Shown here: positions 53,204 to 61,304 of the stretch, piece by piece
How the letters are laid out: the number at the start of each line of letters is the position of its first letter
Numbering within the stretch: position 1 is the first letter of the stretch
Source: Salegentibacter salinarum
GTDB lineage: Bacteria; Bacteroidota; Bacteroidia; Flavobacteriales; Flavobacteriaceae
Assembly (NCBI RefSeq): GCF_900168115.1
Contig: NZ_FUZC01000001.1
Span: 248,001-312,000 of the forward strand
DNA: 64,000 bases
Reading direction: 5' to 3'
Program-made: the position numbers and the translations under genes
Notes under the pieces: model-generated
What the model was told of the DNA's origin: nothing
The model's input: the letters and a program-made list of their open reading frames with translations, nothing else
Database searches by the model: none

Positions 53204-55630
53204 TTATTTAACCCATTCAGTTTTAAACGTGGTTTGCCCGCTCAATGGGTTTTCATCAACCTCAAATTCGTCTCCTTTTTTTGAGACAGAAATAGTTTGC
53301 AATTCTTCTCCATCAGGCAGAAATAATTTTCCTGATGCTGAATTTGTATCTTCAGAAGCAAAAACTTTTAAATTGATTTCATTCCAATCCATATCCTGGG
53401 TTGACTGGGCTAATTTTATATGCGGAATAATAGCACCGTCTTTTACTAAAGCGATAATTGGTATTTCCCCGGCTTCAATAGTATGCCATCCTGCTTTATA
53501 AACTTTTTTGGTTTGATAATCTATCCAGGTTCCTTCAGGAAGGTATACGTCTCTTTCGGTTTGTTCTTCAAACAATGGAGCAACCAGCATATCTGAGCCG
53601 AACAAATATTGATTGTCTATTAACCAGGAACCGGCATCATTAGGGAATTCAACAAAAAGTGCACGCATCATAGGCAGTCCATTTTCTGAACTTTCTTTAG
53701 CCTGGGCGTAGATATAGGGCATTAACTCGTACCGCATGTTATCGGCTTTTCTAAATGCCTGTAAGAAACTTTCATTATAAAGCCAGGGCTCTGTTGGTGG
53801 CTCTCCGTGACTTCTTACATGAGAAGATAACATTCCAAACGGCGTCCATCTTCGGTATAGATCTTCAGGAGCTTTTGTTACAAAACCGCCCACATCGTGA
53901 CTCCAAAAGCTGAATCCGCTTAATCCTAATGAGAGTCCGCCCCGGAGGGTGGCTGCCATCGCAGTATTAGTGGTTGCTGCATCACCGCCCCAATGCAGAG
54001 GATATCGCTGGCTTCCTGCCCAGGTACTTCTGGCCCAAATTAACGAATAGCCTTTTACCTCTTTAGTAAGTTCGGCTACCGCTTTATTATATCGCAGTGG
54101 ATAAAGATTATGCTCATAAAAACCGGTGCGTCCCGAATGATAAATGCCGTTGCCTGGAGCAGCCTCACCAAAATCTACTTTAAATACATCAACTCCCTGA
54201 TCAAACAATTTTTTAAGCTTATTCTGATACCAGGAAACAGTCTCAGGATTGGAGAAGTCGAGTACCGCGTCTTCGTAGGGTAGGTTTCCTTTTGCATCTT
54301 TAACCGCCAAATCGTTTTCTACAATTTCGTTGAATAAAGTATTTTTAGGAGTAAAATATGGAAGTTGCCATAGGGATACGTGAAAACCGTCTTCTTTCAA
54401 ATCTTCCATCATATCTACAGGATCTTCGAAACGATTTTCAGCAAATTCATAATTATTTCTCCAGTCTACATCAAACCAGCCAGTATCAAAATGAATGACA
54501 TCGCTGGGAATTTTATGTTTCCGAAGATTGGCGGCAATTTCCCGTCCTTCATCTTCAGAAAAATAAGTAATCCTACTCATCCAGAAACCAAAAGACCAAA
54601 GCGGTGGCATTTCAGTTTTTCCGGTAAGGTTGGTGTATTCATCTAAAATATCTTTAGGATCACCAAGGAATACGAACAAATCGGCTTCATCGTCACCAAT
54701 CATCATATTATTGGCGGCATTAAAATATTTACCTACATCTACCGTAATTGGGGAAGAAGTATGCATAAAAACCCCGTAACCACGGCTACTCATATAAAAT
54801 GGAATAGGCTTGTACATAGTTTCATTCTGTACGCCATTGGCATCGTCTACCCATAAAACCACTTTTTGTCCTCGTTTATTGAATTGGGTAAAAGACTCTC
54901 CCATTCCAAATATTTTTTCGTTGGGTTCCAAACTAAAAACTGCTGCCATACTTCGCGAATAGTCACTGTTTCTTCTTACATAAGAAAAAGGTAAAACGGG
55001 AGTATAAGTATTGGCAACATCGCTAGTATGAATTGTACTGGTAAGTAACTTACCTTCTGCATCGTAAATTTTTACGTGCCAGGGTTTGGTAATAATCTCC
55101 ACCTTACCATGATCACTGGTATATTCGTGACCCGCTTCTATTTTTGAATAATTCCAGGCTTCAGGATGGTTTGGTGCTGTGCCATCTATTAACATTAAAG
55201 ATTCTTTCTGATTATGAAATTGCGGACCGGTAGCCATTTTTATCCGAATGGCACGATCTGAAGCAAATTGTATTTCAAAAGGAAGCTCGGGCGAAGCTTC
55301 ATATTCGGTAGCAGGAAACTCGTTGGCAGGAACAGGGTTAGGCTTCATCAACATATTATTAAATGCCTGACTAGTTTGAAAGTTATACCGTCTGTATTTT
55401 ACCGTTCCTTTTCCGGTTTCGGGGTCAAAAGATGCTAACTCATCGGCAAAATAGAAGGTGTTGGCATAGTCCTCAAAATCTTTACTAACATCAATTGGAG
55501 CGTTAAGTACATCGGCGTTTTGTATTTGAGCTTCAAGTTCGCCCATAACAGCCAAAGAACAAATACTTAGAAAAATAGTACTAAGCGTTTTTCCGCTTTT
55601 ATTCCTTTTTGTATTAAATATTGTTTTCAT
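53204..55630 (-). CDS. GH31 alpha-xylosidase (YicI/BoGH31A-like)
   Basis: The 808-residue protein has a signal-like segment (about 15-34; no lipobox) and a full GH31 layout: N-terminal sandwich, TIM barrel with insert and C-terminal domains. Nucleophile Asp486 lies in FKVDFGEAAP and acid/base Asp550 in HWGGDAATT. The KVDFGE form is typical of alpha-xylosidases (alpha-glucosidases usually have DMNE). It should remove the non-reducing alpha-1,6-xylose from xyloglucan oligosaccharides. It starts eight bases after the GH2 gene. Confidence 0.92.
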   Translation of the reverse strand: MKTIFNTKRNKSGKTLSTIFLSICSLAVMGELEAQIQNADVLNAPIDVSKDFEDYANTFYFADELASFDPETGKGTVKYRRYNFQTSQAFNNMLMKPNPVPANEFPATEYEASPELPFEIQFASDRAIRIKMATGPQFHNQKESLMLIDGTAPNHPEAWNYSKIEAGHEYTSDHGKVEIITKPWHVKIYDAEGKLLTSTIHTSDVANTYTPVLPFSYVRRNSDYSRSMAAVFSLEPNEKIFGMGESFTQFNKRGQKVVLWVDDANGVQNETMYKPIPFYMSSRGYGVFMHTSSPITVDVGKYFNAANNMMIGDDEADLFVFLGDPKDILDEYTNLTGKTEMPPLWSFGFWMSRITYFSEDEGREIAANLRKHKIPSDVIHFDTGWFDVDWRNNYEFAENRFEDPVDMMEDLKEDGFHVSLWQLPYFTPKNTLFNEIVENDLAVKDAKGNLPYEDAVLDFSNPETVSWYQNKLKKLFDQGVDVFKVDFGEAAPGNGIYHSGRTGFYEHNLYPLRYNKAVAELTKEVKGYSLIWARSTWAGSQRYPLHWGGDAATTNTAMAATLRGGLSLGLSGFSFWSHDVGGFVTKAPEDLYRRWTPFGMLSSHVRSHGEPPTEPWLYNESFLQAFRKADNMRYELMPYIYAQAKESSENGLPMMRALFVEFPNDAGSWLIDNQYLFGSDMLVAPLFEEQTERDVYLPEGTWIDYQTKKVYKAGWHTIEAGEIPIIALVKDGAIIPHIKLAQSTQDMDWNEINLKVFASEDTNSASGKLFLPDGEELQTISVSKKGDEFEVDENPLSGQTTFKTEWVK

Positions 55631-55638
55631 CTTTTTAA

Positions 55639-58116
55639 TTATTCTAATGTTATCGTAATTGAAGCCTCTTCAAGCCCCTCAGATTTCGCGCTTAGGCTTA
55701 CCGTACCGGCCTCTTTTCCTGCCTTTACAATGACCAGGCATTTTCCATTTAAAGCTTTATGTTTTTTTCCTTTAAAAGATTCGTGATTAGTGGGATCTCC
55801 GCTGGCTACCCCAACGATTTCAGCCTTATCACTTACTTCAAAATTCACCAAGTTACCAGCCCGGGGAGCTAGGTTTCCACCTTCATCATTGATATAAACC
55901 GAAATAAAAACCAGGTCGTTCCCATCTGCCTTGATCGTTTTTCTATCTGCTTCAAGATTTAGCTTAGCAGGTTCCCCCGCTGTATTAATTTCTTTTTCCA
56001 GAACTGTTTTTCCATCTTTTCTGGAAACTGCTTTTAGAGTACCTGCTGTATAAGGTAGACGCCACATTACGTGTAAATCGTCATCTTCTTTCGATTTTGT
56101 TCCAAGGGATTCATTATTTAAGAAAAGCTCTACCTCATCAGCATTATTATAATACGCCCAAACATCTACCATTTGCCCTTCTTCCCAGTTCCAGTGTGGA
56201 AAAATGTGCAGAACATCTTCATCGGTCCATTCACTTTTGTACATATAATAGACGTCTTTTGGAAAGCCTGCGAGATCTACAATCCCGAAATAGGAACTTC
56301 TCGAAGGCCAGCCATAAGGAGTAGGTTCACCTAAATAATCGAAACCTGTCCAAATAAAAAATCCAGAAAGGTAGTCGTGTTTTTTTATAATTTTCCAGGT
56401 GGTTTCGTGAAGCGATCCCCAGGGAGTTCTTACCTGATCAAATGCGGAAATTGTATTATCAGGATTTCCGCCATCAAAAGGAATATCCCATCTTACCGGC
56501 CATATCTTAGTAGTATCAGACGGGAATTCATAATATCCACGGGTCGCCAAACCTGACGTGGTCTCTGTGGCGATAAATGGAGTATTTGGAAAATTTGTCT
56601 GATGTTGCGTATAAGTTTGGTGGGCATAGTTATAACCAATAAGATCTAAAGCGCCCGACCCTGCCAATGAATTAGGTTCTGCAGCTTCTTCAAATTGAAG
56701 GGTAACATTCTCATCGTTGGTATGTATTGGAGGGTTCATCCCGGCGGTCACAGGTCTGGTGGTATCCAGTTCCTTAACAATTGCAGAAAGTTCCCTACCA
56801 ATTTCGGCTCCTTTTTCATTCCACTGTTCCTGGATTTCGTTTCCAATACTCCACATAAAAACACTGGGATGATTACGGTCCCTCAGTACCATGCTTTTGA
56901 GGTCTTCTTCGTGCCATTCTTTCCAATCCCCGGCATAGTCGTTTTCCGTTTTATGCTGTGACCAGATATCAAAAACTTCATCCATCACTATAAAACCCAT
57001 TTTATCACATAGGTCCAGGAGTTCGGGTGCGGGCATATTGTGAGCAGTCCTGATTCCATTAACCCCCATTTCTTTTAAAATTTCCAGTTGGCGTTCAATG
57101 GCTCGTGTATTCACAGCAGCACCTAAAGGACCAAGGTCGTGATGCATACACACACCTTTTATCTTAATGGGTTTCCCATTTAGAATGAAACCTTGATCAA
57201 GGTCAAATTCAAAATCCCTTATTCCAAAAATTGTCGTGTACTCATCAATTATTTCATCTTCAAGCTTTATCTGCGTAACTGCCTTATATAATTGCGGATT
57301 CTCTACAGACCATAACTGGGGATTCTCGACCTGAAAGCTTTGTTTAATTTCTTTTTTTTTCTCTGAAGAGATTTGAATTTCATCATTCCTGGATGTGATT
57401 TCCTTATCATCAAAATAGATAGTAGTAGTAACCTCAGCTTCTTTTGGGCTGGCAAATCTATTTTCAATTTCTATTTGTAATTCAGCTTCTGCACTATCTT
57501 TAGTTACTTGTGGTGTTGTTATAAAGGTGCCCCAATGGGCTATATGAAGTTTATTTGTGGTAGTAAGCCAAACATTCCTATAAATTCCGGAGCCGGAATA
57601 CCACCTGGAATTAGGTTGATCTGCATTATTTACCTTAACCAAAATTTCATTTTTTTCTTCGCCATAATTAAGATATGGTGTTAAATCATATTGAAAACTT
57701 ACATAGCCATTAGGTCTGTTTCCAAGGTAAGTTCCGTTAATCCACACCTCACTATCACGGTAAACCCCATCAAAAATAATTTTAGTTATACTGCTGGTAT
57801 CCTCTAATTTTTTCTGAAACTTTTTCTTATACCAACCTGTTCCACCGGGTAAAGCTCCACCGCCAGCACCAGCCGGATGATCTTTACTAAATTCACCTTC
57901 TATGCTCCATTCATGCGGGAGGTTTAAATTTTTCCATTCTGAATTATTAGATATAGAATCATTTTCATTCTTATTAAGGGAAAAACTCCAGTTTTCATTG
58001 AAAGATATTCGTCTGTCTTCTGGCTCAAACTCCATTTCACTTTCCTGGTCTGAACAGGAAATTAAAAGGCTTACAGCTATAATTGCAAAAAGGGATATAT
58101 TTTTTCTAAAAATCAT
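55639..58116 (-). CDS. GH2 beta-galactosidase-like lipoprotein
   Basis: The 825-residue protein has a lipoprotein signal (LLISC, Cys21), a GH2 sugar-binding domain (about 35-185, ending GSGIYRNVWL), an Ig-like domain (190-295), a TIM barrel (about 300-610) and C-terminal Ig-like domains. Acid/base Glu427 lies in WSIGNEIQ and nucleophile Glu518 in FIATETTSG. In xyloglucan loci such enzymes remove beta-1,2-galactose from side chains. Other GH2 activities cannot be excluded. It is the first enzyme gene after the long hairpin that follows the surface lipoprotein gene. Confidence 0.9.
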   Translation of the reverse strand: MIFRKNISLFAIIAVSLLISCSDQESEMEFEPEDRRISFNENWSFSLNKNENDSISNNSEWKNLNLPHEWSIEGEFSKDHPAGAGGGALPGGTGWYKKKFQKKLEDTSSITKIIFDGVYRDSEVWINGTYLGNRPNGYVSFQYDLTPYLNYGEEKNEILVKVNNADQPNSRWYSGSGIYRNVWLTTTNKLHIAHWGTFITTPQVTKDSAEAELQIEIENRFASPKEAEVTTTIYFDDKEITSRNDEIQISSEKKKEIKQSFQVENPQLWSVENPQLYKAVTQIKLEDEIIDEYTTIFGIRDFEFDLDQGFILNGKPIKIKGVCMHHDLGPLGAAVNTRAIERQLEILKEMGVNGIRTAHNMPAPELLDLCDKMGFIVMDEVFDIWSQHKTENDYAGDWKEWHEEDLKSMVLRDRNHPSVFMWSIGNEIQEQWNEKGAEIGRELSAIVKELDTTRPVTAGMNPPIHTNDENVTLQFEEAAEPNSLAGSGALDLIGYNYAHQTYTQHQTNFPNTPFIATETTSGLATRGYYEFPSDTTKIWPVRWDIPFDGGNPDNTISAFDQVRTPWGSLHETTWKIIKKHDYLSGFFIWTGFDYLGEPTPYGWPSRSSYFGIVDLAGFPKDVYYMYKSEWTDEDVLHIFPHWNWEEGQMVDVWAYYNNADEVELFLNNESLGTKSKEDDDLHVMWRLPYTAGTLKAVSRKDGKTVLEKEINTAGEPAKLNLEADRKTIKADGNDLVFISVYINDEGGNLAPRAGNLVNFEVSDKAEIVGVASGDPTNHESFKGKKHKALNGKCLVIVKAGKEAGTVSLSAKSEGLEEASITITLE

Positions 58117-58131
58117 TAATTATAGATTTAA

Positions 58132-58235
58132 AAATGGGACTGGCCTGCACCTCTACCTAACCTGAATTTATTTAGTAAAAATCAGTTAAATATTTAACTT
58201 CAAGGCTTATAGTAGGAATTTAGGCAGTCCCATTT
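58132..58235 (-). promoter_or_regulatory. Long-range hairpin between surface lipoprotein and GH2 genes
   Basis: On the minus strand AAATGGGACTGCCT (58235-58222) pairs with AGGCCAGTCCCATTT (58146-58132), giving 14 bp with one bulged C, followed by two more Ts and AAATC. The loop is about 75 bases and A/T-rich. It resembles an attenuator or processing stem and shares the GGACTGCCT core with the element at 25212-25306. The rest of this 152-base gap holds no gene. Confidence 0.55.
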
Positions 58236-58268
58236 CACTCAAATGAATAATAAACTGAGGGCTAATTT

Positions 58269-59687
58269 TTAATCTAAAAGTTCATAATGAAAAGCAAGCC
58301 ATTCATCTGAATCTGGATTATAGCTAGTTCCAAACCATAGTCCATCGTTTTCATAATCTTCAGTTGCTTTAATAACTGTTATTACATTTGTGGCAGGGCT
58401 CATCCAGTGACCATCAACCTGTATTAAAGAATTTTCTTCAAGTGTTATTTCATTAGTTTCTTCATTAATACTAAATGTCCCGGAAGTTTCTTCCCCATTT
58501 TGATACCTGGTATAATTCATTCCATTCCATTGGTCAAAACGAATCCAGGAATCTTCAGCAACTGCATCCCAGTCCGCATTCCAGCCCCAGTCTCTGGAAC
58601 TATCTGCATTTTCTGTCCATCCCATTCCACCTATAATCCAATCTATTGGATTACCATCTGCATCCAGCTCCCAAACTCTACCTGAAGACTGCCCTCCGGT
58701 TAAAATTTGTAGTAATTCGCCTTGTTCAAAAGTAGGTTCAAAACCTTCATCTATACTTGGTTCTTCCTCTTCGGGTACATAATTATCGGCATATTCTTGT
58801 GAAATAAAATTATAAACCAATAAAGCAGCTCCATCACAATCATCCCTTCTAATCACCCCTAATTGCATAGTATCTTCTGTAAGAGATAAAACTCTTGTTT
58901 CTGTCCAATTATCTACACAAGCATCATTATTTGTACTATGCAGTAATTCTACATCATTTAAACTAAGAGTGTGATTATCTTTATCCAAAAAGAAAGTTCC
59001 TGACTGCTCTCCAAGTTCAGGAAGCATAAGATGATTGGCTGTTACATTGGGCCCACCTTGAAGGTTAAAGGTTATAGACCCATAATCGCCGGCTGGCATT
59101 AACCAGGTGTTAGATTCATATTCTGGTTGCCAGGTCCAGCAGTCTTCGCCATAACAACCGGTGTCTCCACCGTCCCAGGCCTCTCCGCCCTCAAGCCAGG
59201 CATTGTCTGTTCCAAAGAAGTATAGAGGTCCCGCAAAATAAATAGATTCTCCTTCTTCGTTTAGATCCAGCAGCCAGGTTTTTGACTCTCCAACTCCTCC
59301 AGTTAAGGAAGTCCATAATGGATCGTTTACATAATTAAGATTTTCTTCGGTAACACTTACCGTTACCGGTTCCAGATCTACAACACCTCCCGGAGTGATA
59401 ACACTTAAATTGATTGTATAATCTCCCTGAAAAGCATAACGTACCGTATCAACAACTTTTGTAGAACGGCCTGTTCCATAATTCCAAACAGGAGTTGCTT
59501 TAGGAGTATTAAATCTTAGGATTACCGTATTTCCTCCGGGATCGGTTTCAAGGTCCTGGACTACTTCAAAATCAATTTCTGAAGGGCTCATAGTTTCGCC
59601 GAGTTCCATATCATCATTCTCACAAGAAGAAAATAATACCAAAAATGCTCCCAGCAATACAATGGAAAAAAGTTTTATATTTTTCAT
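58269..59687 (-). CDS. Surface glycan-binding lipoprotein of the second PUL
   Basis: The 472-residue protein has a lipoprotein signal (LFSSC, Cys22) with acidic ENDDMELG. A PKD-like domain (about 33-112) is followed by two beta-rich modules, each opening with the same kind of motif: LTGGVGESKTW (128-138, to about 305) and LTGGQSSGRVW (329-339, to the end). Between them is an acidic Pro-Glu linker. Trp-rich surfaces (CWTWQP, DWGWNADWD) suggest glycan stacking. No catalytic motif is seen. Position after SusD implies a SusE/F-like xyloglucan-binding role. Confidence 0.7.
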   Translation of the reverse strand: MKNIKLFSIVLLGAFLVLFSSCENDDMELGETMSPSEIDFEVVQDLETDPGGNTVILRFNTPKATPVWNYGTGRSTKVVDTVRYAFQGDYTINLSVITPGGVVDLEPVTVSVTEENLNYVNDPLWTSLTGGVGESKTWLLDLNEEGESIYFAGPLYFFGTDNAWLEGGEAWDGGDTGCYGEDCWTWQPEYESNTWLMPAGDYGSITFNLQGGPNVTANHLMLPELGEQSGTFFLDKDNHTLSLNDVELLHSTNNDACVDNWTETRVLSLTEDTMQLGVIRRDDCDGAALLVYNFISQEYADNYVPEEEEPSIDEGFEPTFEQGELLQILTGGQSSGRVWELDADGNPIDWIIGGMGWTENADSSRDWGWNADWDAVAEDSWIRFDQWNGMNYTRYQNGEETSGTFSINEETNEITLEENSLIQVDGHWMSPATNVITVIKATEDYENDGLWFGTSYNPDSDEWLAFHYELLD

Positions 59688-59702
59688 AATCTTATATTTT
59701 AA

Positions 59703-61292
59703 TTACCAGCCGGGATTTTGAATTAAAGTCCCATCAGATAATGTAATTTGGTTATTCGGAATTTGTTGTAAACCTTCGGTTGCCAATACATTAGACGCAG
59801 ATATGGTTTTATTAACCTCGTTACCTCCACTAAGCAGTGTCCTATCTTCAGAAATTACTTCGGCTGCTTCATCTACCCCTCTTCTAAGAAGATCCCAGTA
59901 TCTTATACCTTCTAAAGCAAATTCAAGTCTTCTTTCCTCCTGAATTCTTTCCAGATTTACTGTTATAGAACTAAAATCATCCTGATAAGCCCGTTCTCTT
60001 ACCTGGTCAAAATAATCCTGGGCATTCTGGCTGCCTAACTCGGCTGCCATAAGTAATACATCGGCATATCTTATTACGTAGAAATCCTGAAACTGGCCTA
60101 TTTGAAAATCTTCTCCTCCAAGATCTATTACCACGCTACCACCATCTTCATTAGCCATAGGAGTGTACTTTTTAGTATAGTAACCGGTATACTCACGCTG
60201 ACTATCAACTTTATCAAACGGAATCTCTTCTTCTTCAATTGCAATAATGGAAGCTTCCTGCCTTGTATCGTTCTCATCAAAAGCATCATAAATTTTATCA
60301 CTTACCGTTATACCCCAACCATTGGCATAAGGATAATGAGTAAATTCACGCATTCCCAACATAACCATCCAGTGGTTTCCATCTGTATTTCCATTATAAT
60401 CACTGGTATAGGTATGTTTTACCGAGAAAACAATTTCTTCGTTATTCTCTCCTGCAAAATTTTCCAGGGAAGCAGCTGGCCATAAATTGGCATAATCTGG
60501 TAGAAGTCCGTGACCACTTGAAGATATCACATCTTCTAAATGCTGTAGAGCATCTTGTTGTGAAACAAGTCCTACCAGGTCAGATTGGCCGTAGTACCCC
60601 GTATAATACAAATAAACCCTGGCTAACATAGACTTAGCAGCCCATTTTGTAATTCTTCCTGCTTCTACAGCAGTATAAGATTGATTTGGTAAATTCTCTG
60701 AGGCAAATGCAAGATCTTCAGCAATTACAGTATATACTTCCTCGGGATCTGCCTGGGGCAGATTTTCTGTGGTAGCTTCGGTTAATAGTGGAACATTACC
60801 CCATAATTTAACCATTTGAAAATAAAGATAGGCCCTAATGGTCCTGGCTTCAGATTCATAAGTAGCTCGAAGTTCTGGATCTTCACTCCAATCTATTTGG
60901 TCCATTTTATTGATCAGGACATTGCAACGATAAATTGCCTGATAGTAGGATACCCATAAAGTTTCATACAAATTCGCATCAACTGGAGAACGGCTTATAT
61001 CAAATTCATCTACAGCCTGAAATCCATAACCATCGGCATTACCAGTTCCTCCATAGAAATTATCAGATAACACCATACTGGCCACAGGATAACTTAATCC
61101 GGCTACTCCTCCTGATGCGCGCTGCAAACCATCATAACATCCTACAAGAGCCGAATAGGCGTCACTGGGAGTACTATAAAAATTTTCATCATTAACTTCC
61201 GTCAATTGTTCTGCTTCCAGAAACTCATCTGTACAAGCTCCTGCTGAAAGTATTAGTAATGAAATAATTGAGTAAAAATATATTCTTTTCAT
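59703..61292 (-). CDS. SusD/RagB family glycan-binding lipoprotein, second PUL
   Basis: The 529-residue protein has a lipoprotein signal (SAGAC, Cys20), then DEFLEAEQLTEVNDENFYST, the usual SusD N-terminal pattern. C-terminal blocks are RYADVLLMAAELG, ERRLEFALEGIRYWDLLRRG and the final QIPNNQITLSDGTLIQNPGW. It partners the SusC at 61305 (12 bases away) and should bind xyloglucan oligosaccharides if the enzyme content reflects substrate. Confidence 0.93.
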   Translation of the reverse strand: MKRIYFYSIISLLILSAGACTDEFLEAEQLTEVNDENFYSTPSDAYSALVGCYDGLQRASGGVAGLSYPVASMVLSDNFYGGTGNADGYGFQAVDEFDISRSPVDANLYETLWVSYYQAIYRCNVLINKMDQIDWSEDPELRATYESEARTIRAYLYFQMVKLWGNVPLLTEATTENLPQADPEEVYTVIAEDLAFASENLPNQSYTAVEAGRITKWAAKSMLARVYLYYTGYYGQSDLVGLVSQQDALQHLEDVISSSGHGLLPDYANLWPAASLENFAGENNEEIVFSVKHTYTSDYNGNTDGNHWMVMLGMREFTHYPYANGWGITVSDKIYDAFDENDTRQEASIIAIEEEEIPFDKVDSQREYTGYYTKKYTPMANEDGGSVVIDLGGEDFQIGQFQDFYVIRYADVLLMAAELGSQNAQDYFDQVRERAYQDDFSSITVNLERIQEERRLEFALEGIRYWDLLRRGVDEAAEVISEDRTLLSGGNEVNKTISASNVLATEGLQQIPNNQITLSDGTLIQNPGW

Positions 61293-61304
61293 AATGTCTT
61301 TTTT

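Noticed and set aside
53204-61292. Many 60-130 codon plus-strand frames opposite the glycosidase and SusD genes
   Set aside because: All are antisense shadows of long genes with intact catalytic or family motifs; none has a leader or coherent protein features.
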